From NCBI RefSeq assembly GCF_000334895.1, contig NZ_BAFM01000011.1:1-64000 (forward strand): a stretch of 64,000 bases of DNA, read 5' to 3'. Both the position numbers and the translations under genes were made by a program. The DNA is from Halococcus agarilyticus (lineage in GTDB: Archaea > Halobacteriota > Halobacteria > Halobacteriales > Halococcaceae). Under the pieces are notes generated by a model, which searched no databases, had not been told where the DNA came from, and worked only from the letters and a program-made list of their open reading frames with translations. Within the stretch, counting starts at the first letter, position 1, and every line of letters starts with the position of its first letter. Positions 1-5,910 of this stretch are shown in pieces.

Positions 1-7
1 ATTATAG

Positions 8-238
8 GCGGGTGTAGCGAGGGTAATATTTGGTGTTGCTACCATACTCGCTCCACGGATATCTCCCCTGTTCAGCGAAGTGAACAACCGTTGGACTGGA
101 CTGTTCTGGGCGCTTTGCGGAGTTGGTATCATTGGCATCGGCGTCGTGAGTACGAATACCGTCGGCAGGTGGATCAATGGTATTGTCCTTGGTGGTGGGC
201 TTATGATTTATGGAGTCCTCATCGCATTAGACCGATAG
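8..238 (+). pseudogene. C-terminal part of a small membrane protein, possibly broken
   Basis: The frame from 8 to the TAG at 236-238 reads as a hydrophobic protein with three likely membrane stretches separated by polar turns (for example FSEVNNRWTGLF and STNTVGRW). An in-frame TAG at 5-7 closes the frame upstream, and the only candidate start inside is GTG at 80, which would leave 52 residues and two membrane segments. Either this is the tail of a frameshifted gene that begins before the window, or a tiny membrane protein. Base composition is clearly richer in A and T than the neighbours. I do not recognise the family. Confidence 0.4.
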
Positions 239-385
239 GACTACCTTCCATCTTTACCGCGTTCTCACAGATTATCCGTAGTGAACAAACTCTGCTACAA
301 TCTACCGATAGCGCTGGATGCCGATCTCACAGAGTGTGATTTAGGGAACTCGCTGTTCAACAATTCGATCACCGCTCTCAGAGCG

Positions 386-488
386 GGAACGCGCGCAGCG
401 CGCGACTCGCGCGAGGGATGAGCGAAGCGAGGCGTAGCCCGAGCGGAGTGAATCGGTTGGGGAGGGTGTGGCCTGCGGTTCTCATTTG
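386..488 (+). repeat. Dispersed repeat family A, copy 1
   Basis: A GC-rich non-coding block that matches, in opposite orientation, the block at 44555-44660. Shared pieces are GCGCGCGACTCG, GCGAGGGATGA, AATCGG, TGGGGAGG and TGTGGCCTGCGGT followed by CTCATTT; the middle is a degenerate run of GAGCGAAGCGAG-like units. It lies in the gap between the membrane-protein fragment and the DUF99 gene. No coding potential is visible. The function is unknown; it could be a relic of a non-autonomous element or a transcribed structured RNA. Confidence 0.65.
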
Positions 489-534
489 TCCCGGGTTCAG
501 TCCCGAAACAGTTGGTTCGGAACATCGTCTCGGC

Positions 535-1122
535 TCAGTCTTCCTGGACGAAATCGCGTCCATCCAGTGCCTGCCATGCGTCGGCGGCCCGGGCGGCCAG
601 GCGAGCCACCCGCAGCGGTTCGGGCCGGCCGCCCTCCGGCGTGAACGCACGGACGACGTCGGCGGCCTCGTCGTTCGAAATTCCCACGCTCCGAACGAAC
701 ACCGTCTCGTCGTTGACCGAGAGTCGGCGGCGTGGCGGCTGAGCACGATAGACATCGAGCCGTGATTCGAGCGCGTCGCCCGCAAACGCCTCGCGGAGCG
801 CGGGTTCGAGGCCGGGGCTCGCCTCGAACGAGATCAAGAGCACGGGACGGTCGACGGCAGCGTGGAGGCGGTGGAGATCGAGCAGGTTGTACCACGCGGG
901 CGCGATGCCGGCGAAAAACAGGTAGGCGACATCCTCGCGATCGAGGCGATCGGCGAGAGCGACGACGGTCTCGGTGGCGTCGGTGCCGCCCACGGTACAC
1001 GAGCCGACGGCGAACCCGTCGACGACGCGGTCGGCCCGGACCACCGCACCGGCGAGGGTGCTCCGTGCGGCGTCAGGGCGGGACGATTCGGCGACGCCGA
1101 GGGCGCGAGCCCCGGCCTTCAT
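535..1122 (-). CDS. DUF99 (endonuclease dU / UPF0215) family protein
   Basis: The 195-residue protein begins MKAGARALGVAES and carries the family hallmarks VGGTDAT, LFFAGIAPAWYNLLDLHRL and, near the C-terminus, RAFTPEGGRPEPLRVARLAA. DUF99 is an archaeal family; one member (endonuclease dU type) acts on deaminated DNA, but the role of most members is unproven, so a nuclease function here is only inferred. The ATG at 1122 directly follows the stop codon of the upstream small gene (TAG then ATG with no gap), so the two are almost certainly co-transcribed and translationally coupled. Full length for the family. Confidence 0.85.
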   Translation of the reverse strand: MKAGARALGVAESSRPDAARSTLAGAVVRADRVVDGFAVGSCTVGGTDATETVVALADRLDREDVAYLFFAGIAPAWYNLLDLHRLHAAVDRPVLLISFEASPGLEPALREAFAGDALESRLDVYRAQPPRRRLSVNDETVFVRSVGISNDEAADVVRAFTPEGGRPEPLRVARLAARAADAWQALDGRDFVQED

Positions 1123-1305
1123 CTACTCCTCTTTGATGTCCTGGAGGCGATCGAGGAGTTCGTCGTTCGACTCGCCGAACTCGAAGTTCACCTCGCCCGC
1201 GTGGTCGTTCTCCTCGGTCTTGAGGTCGCCGTCGTCCTCGTTCTCGAAGTCGGTGTCATACTCCTGGTTCCCCTGCTCGGATTCATCGTAGCTCCCAAAG
1301 CCCAT
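1123..1305 (-). CDS. Small acidic conserved haloarchaeal protein (DUF5786-like)
   Basis: A 60-residue, highly acidic protein starting MGFGSYDESEQGNQEYD and ending LLDRLQDIKEE. I chose the ATG at 1305 because the N-terminal MGFGSYDESEQ resembles a conserved haloarchaeal family, whereas the longer frame upstream looks non-coding. No cysteines, membrane segments or catalytic motifs are visible; the C-terminal third could form an amphipathic helix. It is the first gene of a two-gene unit with the DUF99 gene and is divergent from the metallo-hydrolase gene at 1400, so the 94-nt gap holds both promoters. Function unknown. Confidence 0.7.
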   Translation of the reverse strand: MGFGSYDESEQGNQEYDTDFENEDDGDLKTEENDHAGEVNFEFGESNDELLDRLQDIKEE

Positions 1306-1399
1306 ACACGCTACTAAGGGAATCCCTACAGAAAAAACATTTGTAAGTGGATGAACCCGTTGCCGGCACACTCAAGCCGCCGGCGGCCGGGCACGGAGC

Positions 1400-2011
1400 A
1401 TGGACGCGATCACCGTCACCGAGGGCGCGGAGACGTTCACCTGCAACGCATATCTCGCAGAGGGCGAGCGCACAGTATTGATCGACGCCGGGGCGATGGA
1501 CGGCGTCGAGGACGTGATCGGAGAGCACGTCGACGATCTCGATGCAGTCCTGTTGACCCACCAGCACGGCGATCACGTCGGCGCGCTCGACGCCGTGCTC
1601 GATGAATTCGACCCCGAACTCGTGGCCTACGCCGATCACCCGCGACGCACGGGCGCACTCGGCGACGGCGACACAGTTGGAATCGGCGACGAGGAGTTCG
1701 AAGTGGTCCACACGCCTGGCCACGCCGACGACCACGTCGCGTTCGTCTCCGCGTCGACGATCTTCTCGGGCGACGTCGTGGTCCACGACGACGGCGCGTT
1801 CGAGGGCGGGAGTTTCGGGCGCACGGACATGGCGGGCCAGTCACGCGAGGAACTCATCGAGAGCATCGAGCGGATCCTCGATCGACTCCCCGAGGGCACA
1901 GAGCACATGTACGCCGGCCACGGCGGCGAGTTCCACGGCGACGTGCGGAACGTGATCGAGACTGCGCTCTCTCGGGCGGAACGCCGCGAGCCGAAGTACC
2001 CCGACGACTGA
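1400..2011 (+). CDS. Metallo-beta-lactamase-fold hydrolase
   Basis: A 203-residue soluble protein with the zinc-binding signature THQHGDHVGALD (HxHxDH, about residues 54-61), then HTPGHADDHVAF, a metal-bridging Asp in IFSGDVVVHDDG, and a C-terminal AGHGGEFHGD histidine. These are the ligand positions of a dinuclear zinc hydrolase of glyoxalase-II type; the substrate cannot be told from sequence. A Gly- and Asp-rich segment near residue 130-150 suggests a flexible lid. It is transcribed alone, diverging from the DUF5786-like gene, and is followed at once by a copy of dispersed repeat B. Confidence 0.85.
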   Translation: MDAITVTEGAETFTCNAYLAEGERTVLIDAGAMDGVEDVIGEHVDDLDAVLLTHQHGDHVGALDAVLDEFDPELVAYADHPRRTGALGDGDTVGIGDEEFEVVHTPGHADDHVAFVSASTIFSGDVVVHDDGAFEGGSFGRTDMAGQSREELIESIERILDRLPEGTEHMYAGHGGEFHGDVRNVIETALSRAERREPKYPDD

Positions 2012-2288
2012 CGGCGGTGGCGGTGCGGAGCGGTGCCTGGCGGATGAAGGGCGACGGCGCGAGCGGAGCGAGCGCCGAGGGCTTCGGCGGTGCTGTGCAG
2101 TCAGCGCTCGCGGAAAGTGCCAGCAACCCTACCGCGAGTGAGCGACCGGAGTTCCCGCGAGCCGAAGGCGAGCGGGAGCACGGAAGAGCTTGCTCTTCCG
2201 GAGGGAGCGAACGAGCGGGTGTTTTTGATGAACCTTTTTGTCGAGGGGTTGAGCGAGCGTAGCGAGTGAACTCCCGAAGTAAAAAGGT
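2012..2288 (+). repeat. Dispersed repeat family B, copy 1
   Basis: The element starts right after the metallo-hydrolase stop codon with GGCGGTGGCGGTGCGG and CCTGGCGGATGAAGGGCGA, continues through GAGGGCTTCGGCGGTGCTGT, then CCAGCAACCCTACCGCGAG, and ends AGTAAAAAGGT one base before the rpl40e stop codon. It contains a perfect hairpin CGGAAGAGC-TT-GCTCTTCCG. The same ordered landmarks occur in inverted orientation at 4062-4605 and again at 63850-64000. It occupies the whole intergenic gap and carries no credible ORF. Confidence 0.7.
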
Positions 2289-2438
2289 TCAGGCGCTGCG
2301 CCGCTCGCGGGCCTTCCGCCGGAGGTTGCCGTAGCCACACTTCCGGCAGCTCTCGGCCCGGGTGGCGTTGCGCGCGTTACACCGCATGCAGATCTGCTTC
2401 GCGAGAATGCGTTCTTCCGCCTGCTCGAATCGTGCCAT
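2289..2438 (-). CDS. rpl40e: 50S ribosomal protein L40e
   Basis: A 49-residue basic protein starting [20 protein letters not shown]. It has the C4 zinc ribbon of L40e: CMRC at about residues 17-20 and CRKCG at 31-35, followed by the basic tail [12 protein letters not shown]. Length is exactly that of archaeal L40e. L40e is a zinc-binding component of the large ribosomal subunit. A GTTAAAC box about 25 nt upstream of the ATG suggests a leaderless transcript. It lies 44 nt downstream of tsr3 on the same strand, a pairing that fits a ribosome-biogenesis neighbourhood. Repeat B abuts its 3' end. Confidence 0.95.
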   Translation of the reverse strand: MARFEQAEERILAKQICMRCNARNATRAESCRKCGYGNLRRKARERRSA

Positions 2439-2482
2439 GGACGGGGGTGGCACGCAGCGGGTTTAACGGTTGTGAGTCGCGC

Positions 2483-3055
2483 TCACTCCGCGAGGTACTC
2501 GTCTTGAACGGCGACGACTGCGCCCGAGTCCGCACAGTCGGCGTACCGCCGGAGCGGTTCGTCGTTGAGTTCGAGGAAGGTGTGACCCCACCGGAACTTC
2601 GCGAGCAGCCGTTCGGCGTGCTCGCGCTCGCTCAGAATACAGAGCGCACCCGCGAGCGCCTCGACCGTCGTGAGCCGAAACGGGGTGCCGTAGTTCACGG
2701 GGTTCGCTGCGACGAGGAAGGGCAGCGCGCGGTGGCGGCCCCGAATCGAAAACTGCTCCTCGCGGGCGGTCTCCCACGAGCAATCGAGGGCGATCAGGCG
2801 CTCCGTGCGGTCGGCGTTGCTGTCGGCGTCCGCGTCGGTGTCGTCGTCAGCGGTGGCAGTGTCGGAACCGTCGGCGTCAGAATCGTCCCGGCGGTCGGCG
2901 GGCGAGAGCGCACGCTCGGCGTGGGGGTTCAGGACGATGCCTGGCGGCGTCGCGCGCGCCGACCGATGGAGCTCGGCGAGATCGAAGCGCGCGAGCTTCC
3001 GCGCGGTGCACTTCTCGGGGTCGTCGTCGCCCTCGTACCGGACGTGTACCTCCAC
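2483..3055 (-). CDS. tsr3: Tsr3-type rRNA aminocarboxypropyltransferase (DUF367)
   Basis: The 190-residue product starts at GTG ([20 protein letters not shown]) and shows the family motifs [50 protein letters not shown] and [11 protein letters not shown]. Tsr3 transfers the 3-amino-3-carboxypropyl group of S-adenosylmethionine to a hypermodified uridine near the decoding site of small-subunit rRNA. Between residues about 60 and 90 there is an Asp/Ala/Thr-rich insert ([13 protein letters not shown]) absent from typical members, probably a disordered halophilic loop. The longer open frame upstream was rejected because the N-terminus of the family begins here. It sits between mdh and rpl40e, all on one strand. 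Confidence 0.88.
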   Translation of the reverse strand: MEVHVRYEGDDDPEKCTARKLARFDLAELHRSARATPPGIVLNPHAERALSPADRRDDSDADGSDTATADDDTDADADSNADRTERLIALDCSWETAREEQFSIRGRHRALPFLVAANPVNYGTPFRLTTVEALAGALCILSEREHAERLLAKFRWGHTFLELNDEPLRRYADCADSGAVVAVQDEYLAE

Positions 3056-3108
3056 GGGAAACCTATGCGACGGACGAGCAAAAGCGCCCGCGTTCGAGAG
3101 AACGGCCG

Positions 3109-4020
3109 TTAGCTGATCGTCTCGTACTGGTCGGCGAGCTTGTCGGCCGCCTGGCCGAGCTGTTCGCGCTCGTACTCCGAGAGATTCCAGTCGACGACCT
3201 CGGCCCCGTCGCTCGTGAGTTTCATCGGGACCCCCAGCCCCACGTCGTCGTGGCCGTACTCGCCGTCGAGCACGAGCGATCCGGGGAGCACGGCACCGGT
3301 GTCGCGGACGATCGACTCGACGACGTGGCCCACACCGGTCGCCGGGCCCCACTGGGTCGCACCCTTGCGCTCGATGACGTTCATCGCGCTCGCCTGGAGG
3401 CTTTCGAGGATGTCCGTGCGCTCGTCGTCGGTGAACTCGGGGTCGCGGCCGTCGACGCGCACCTTCGAGAACACTGGCACCTGGGCGTCGCCGTGCTCGC
3501 CGATGATCGACGCCTCGACGTTTTGCACCTGTGTATCGAACCGTTCCGCGAGCACGTACCGAAAGCGCGCGGAGTCGAGCCGGCCGCCGAACCCGATCAC
3601 GTGCTCTCTGGGCCGGTCGCCGGTCTCGTAGAGGTGCCGGTTCAGGAGATCCACCGGGTTCGAGGTCGTGACCGAGACGAACTCGTCGTTGTGCTCGGCG
3701 AGCGACGAGCCGATGTCCTCCATGATCGGCGCGTTGTCCTCGCCGAGATCGAGCCGGCTATCGCCGGGCTGGCGCGGGATGCCGGCCGTGATGACCACCA
3801 CGTCCGATCCCGCAGTATCCTCGTAGGTGCCCTGGCGAACGGTGGTGTTCGTGTCGTACGCCACGCCGTGATTGACGTCGGCCGCCTGGCCGATCGTGGT
3901 GTCCTCCTGATCCGGAATGTCGACGAAGACGAGCTCGTCGGCGATGCCGCGAAGCGCGATGTTGTACCCCGCGGCCGCACCGACCGTGCCCGCCGCGCCG
4001 ACCACGCTGACTTTCACCAT
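3109..4020 (-). CDS. mdh: Malate dehydrogenase (LDH-like, NAD-dependent)
   Basis: A 303-residue enzyme with the Rossmann motif [13 protein letters not shown] at residues 8-20, Asp34 for NAD specificity, substrate arginines R83 and R89 in [10 protein letters not shown]149/R152 in RLDSARFR and catalytic H176 in [12 protein letters not shown]83 is the selectivity position that marks malate rather than lactate dehydrogenase. It interconverts malate and oxaloacetate in the citric acid cycle. I used the ATG at 4020, not the upstream GTG, because the family begins [11 protein letters not shown] and a TTTAAC box lies 27-32 nt upstream. The end of repeat B lies just upstream of this promoter. Confidence 0.95.
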   Translation of the reverse strand: MVKVSVVGAAGTVGAAAGYNIALRGIADELVFVDIPDQEDTTIGQAADVNHGVAYDTNTTVRQGTYEDTAGSDVVVITAGIPRQPGDSRLDLGEDNAPIMEDIGSSLAEHNDEFVSVTTSNPVDLLNRHLYETGDRPREHVIGFGGRLDSARFRYVLAERFDTQVQNVEASIIGEHGDAQVPVFSKVRVDGRDPEFTDDERTDILESLQASAMNVIERKGATQWGPATGVGHVVESIVRDTGAVLPGSLVLDGEYGHDDVGLGVPMKLTSDGAEVVDWNLSEYEREQLGQAADKLADQYETIS

Positions 4021-4046
4021 AACACCGTCTACCACCCGCGGCGCTG

Positions 4047-4052
4047 GTTAAA
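4047..4052 (-). promoter_or_regulatory. mdh: TATA box of mdh
   Basis: TTTAAC on the minus strand, 27-32 nt before the ATG at 4020, the usual spacing for a leaderless haloarchaeal gene. The A-rich end of repeat B (GTAAAAAGGTGG) lies about 15-20 nt further upstream, so the repeat has inserted or been retained right at the edge of this promoter. Confidence 0.55.
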
Positions 4053-4061
4053 GCGTGTCGA

Positions 4062-4605
4062 ACCACCTTTTTACTGCGGGGGGTGCGCTCCCTCGTGGTT
4101 CGAGAGAGCTTCGCTCTCTCGTCACTGAGCGGGACCGGAGGTCCCGCGAGGTCGTCGGGCGGCTTCGCCGCCCGACTGCAAGCGATTCCTGCGGAATCGC
4201 ACTGTCCAAAAGAGCCTTCGGCTCTTTTGAAGATCACGAAAGGCGCGAAGCGCCTTTCGAACGACGCTGCTCGGTCGCCCACTCCCGTCTGCTCACGGGC
4301 GCGGAGCGCCCGTTCGCACGGCCAGCGGGACGGCGGAGCCGTCCCGCTCGGCTTGCAAAAACCTGTTCTGCCGAACGAAGTGAGGCAGAGCGCGGAAGAC
4401 GCTTCGTGTCTTCCGGTGGACCAAAAAACTCCCGCTCGCTCCCTGCGGTCGCTCGCGGTAGAACTGCCGGCGCTCTCCACAACCGCGAACCGCACAGCAC
4501 CGCCCGAGCCCTCGGCGCGCGCTCACTTCGTTCGCTGCTCGCTTCGCTCGCACGCCTCGCCCTCGATCCACCAGGCACCGCACCGCGACCGCACCGCCGC
4601 CACCC
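4062..4605 (-). repeat. Dispersed repeat family B, copy 2, expanded with hairpins
   Basis: Read on the minus strand it opens with GGTGGCGGCGGTGCGG and GGTGCCTGGTGGATC, passes GAGGGCTCGGGCGGTGCTGT, then TACCGCGAGCGACC, and closes with CCCCGCAGTAAAAAGGTGG. These are the same ordered landmarks as copies at 2012 and 63850, but this copy is about twice as long because the section before the terminal landmark holds the hairpin array at 4101-4414. It fills nearly the whole 633-nt gap between mdh and the gene at 4654. No credible gene lies in the gap: open frames there are low-complexity and change frame at each hairpin. Confidence 0.7.
4101..4414. repeat. Tandem series of nine hairpins with 3-nt loops
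   Basis: Perfect or near-perfect inverted repeats lie one after another: 4101-4121 (9-bp stem, loop TTC), 4129-4147 (8 bp, GGA), 4154-4176 (10 bp, TTC), 4182-4200 (8 bp, TGC), 4207-4229 (10 bp, TTC), 4237-4259 (10 bp, GAA), 4295-4313 (8 bp, GGA), 4324-4348 (11 bp, GGA) and 4394-4414 (9 bp with one G-T wobble, TTC). A tenth, looser one is at 4367-4389 (6-bp stem, 11-nt loop). The stem sequences are all different; only the geometry (8-11 bp arm, 3-nt loop) is conserved. Confidence 0.85.
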
Positions 4606-4653
4606 AGCAGCAAACCCACAGTCCTTTTTGAAGCTCGACGCCGTTGTGCGAGT

Positions 4654-5307
4654 ATGAGCGACTTCGACAAGGAAGCCGAACGCGAGAAGCTCCGCGAGCG
4701 CTTCGCCGAGGACGACGAAAAGCGCGAGACGACCGAGCAGATGAGCGAGCTGCTCCTCCAGGGTGCGACGATGACCAACAGCCACTGCGACACCTGCGGG
4801 AACCCCCTGTTCCGCTACGACGGACAGACGTTCTGCTCGACGTGCCAGCGCGCCGAAAACGGCGAGACCGCCACCGACGCACCGGCCACCGCGGACGATG
4901 CGCCGGCCGCTGGCGAGGCGACAGGAACCGAAAACGAAACAGCGGCCGGCAGTCAGCAGATCTCCGTCGACGATCCCCGCGACGAGGCGGCGGCCGAGCC
5001 CGATCGCGCCGCGGAACCGGAACCCCGAGAGACGACTGCGACGGAACGACCGGAGCCGACGCCGACCGACGATCGACGTGCGCCGTCGTCGGGGACGCGT
5101 GGCGACGCGACGAACGCGAGAACCGATCAACACAGCACCGAGAGCGCGGACGACCTCGCGGCGACCGAGGCGTCGCTCTCGCGCACGCTCCACCGTCTCG
5201 CGAGCGCCGCCGAGAACATCGACGACCTCGGGCGAGCACGCGAACACCTCGCCGCCACCCACGAGGCCGCCGAAGCGCTCGACGCCGTGCGGAACGCGCG
5301 ACGCTGA
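4654..5307 (+). CDS. Zinc-ribbon protein of the Sjogren/scleroderma autoantigen 1 (p27) family
   Basis: A 217-residue acidic protein. Residues 1-60 hold the family core: charged helix MSDFDKEAEREKLRERF, then SELLLQGATMTNSHC, and a zinc ribbon CDTCGNPLFRYDG...FCSTCQ. Residues 65-150 are a disordered Ala/Glu/Asp/Thr-rich linker, and residues 155-217 form a predicted helical tail (LSRTLHRLASAAENIDDL...AREHLAATHEAAEAL). The molecular function of this archaeal and eukaryotic family is not established. A T-rich CCTTTTT box about 28 nt before the ATG fits a leaderless start. It stands alone, after the hairpin-rich gap. Confidence 0.82.
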   Translation: MSDFDKEAEREKLRERFAEDDEKRETTEQMSELLLQGATMTNSHCDTCGNPLFRYDGQTFCSTCQRAENGETATDAPATADDAPAAGEATGTENETAAGSQQISVDDPRDEAAAEPDRAAEPEPRETTATERPEPTPTDDRRAPSSGTRGDATNARTDQHSTESADDLAATEASLSRTLHRLASAAENIDDLGRAREHLAATHEAAEALDAVRNARR

Positions 5308-5416
5308 GGCGGTCGAAGGCGGGATGCATGGCGGGGAACCGTCCTCGCCGAGCGCGCCGAGATCCTGGGCGAGCCGAAACCAGTTCGATCAGCACCAGCC
5401 TACCGACAGTCGGTTC

Positions 5417-5842
5417 TCAGTGTTTTGCGCGCATGTCGCGGCGAACCGCTATCGCGACCGACAGCAGCCCCGCCACGACGAGGCCGATGGTCGCCACTCC
5501 CGAACGGGTACGGGCGGCGAAGAACATCCGGCGGTTGAACAGATACGACTGGCCGTCGTACCTGACCGTCAACTGCCCGGTGTAGGGTATCTGGGGGGTT
5601 TTCGGGAGCCTGGCCTGACCCTCGAACACGTACCGCTTGCCGTCGATGGCTCCTCGGATCAGCCGCTGTTCGGCCGGCGGAAAGTCGGCGTAGGCGGCGA
5701 AGTGACCACCCGACGGTGGCGACGCCACGACCTCCCGAAGCACGAACTCGTAGCGAAACGCCGCGAGGCTGACGACCACCCCTGCGGTGAGCGCCACGAT
5801 GCCGGCGAAAAAGAGGAGATAGCGGCGTCCTCGTGGGTTCAT
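5417..5842 (-). CDS. Membrane-anchored hypothetical protein
   Basis: A 141-residue protein with one membrane segment near residues 7-28 (YLLFFAGIVALTAGVVV) and another near 112-131 (VATIGLVVAGLLSVAIAV), which enclose a domain of about 85 residues that is probably outside the cell. That domain has the string RGAIDGKRYVFEGQA and TGQLTVRYDGQSYLFN, suggesting a small beta-rich fold. Basic residues flank both membrane ends. No catalytic motif is visible. It lies upstream of hef but on the same strand after it (hef ends at 5911), with a 68-nt gap. Function unknown. Confidence 0.65.
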   Translation of the reverse strand: MNPRGRRYLLFFAGIVALTAGVVVSLAAFRYEFVLREVVASPPSGGHFAAYADFPPAEQRLIRGAIDGKRYVFEGQARLPKTPQIPYTGQLTVRYDGQSYLFNRRMFFAARTRSGVATIGLVVAGLLSVAIAVRRDMRAKH

Positions 5843-5910
5843 TCCCTCCGACTATTTCGCTCGGTGGAATAATTCTTGTGGTGGATGGCTTCGCGGTACG
5901 CGCCCCCTCG

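Noticed and set aside
4062-4653. Protein-coding genes inside the hairpin-rich gap
   Set aside because: Several frames stay open but are made of Arg/Ser/Ala shadows that change character at each hairpin, and none carries a start signal.
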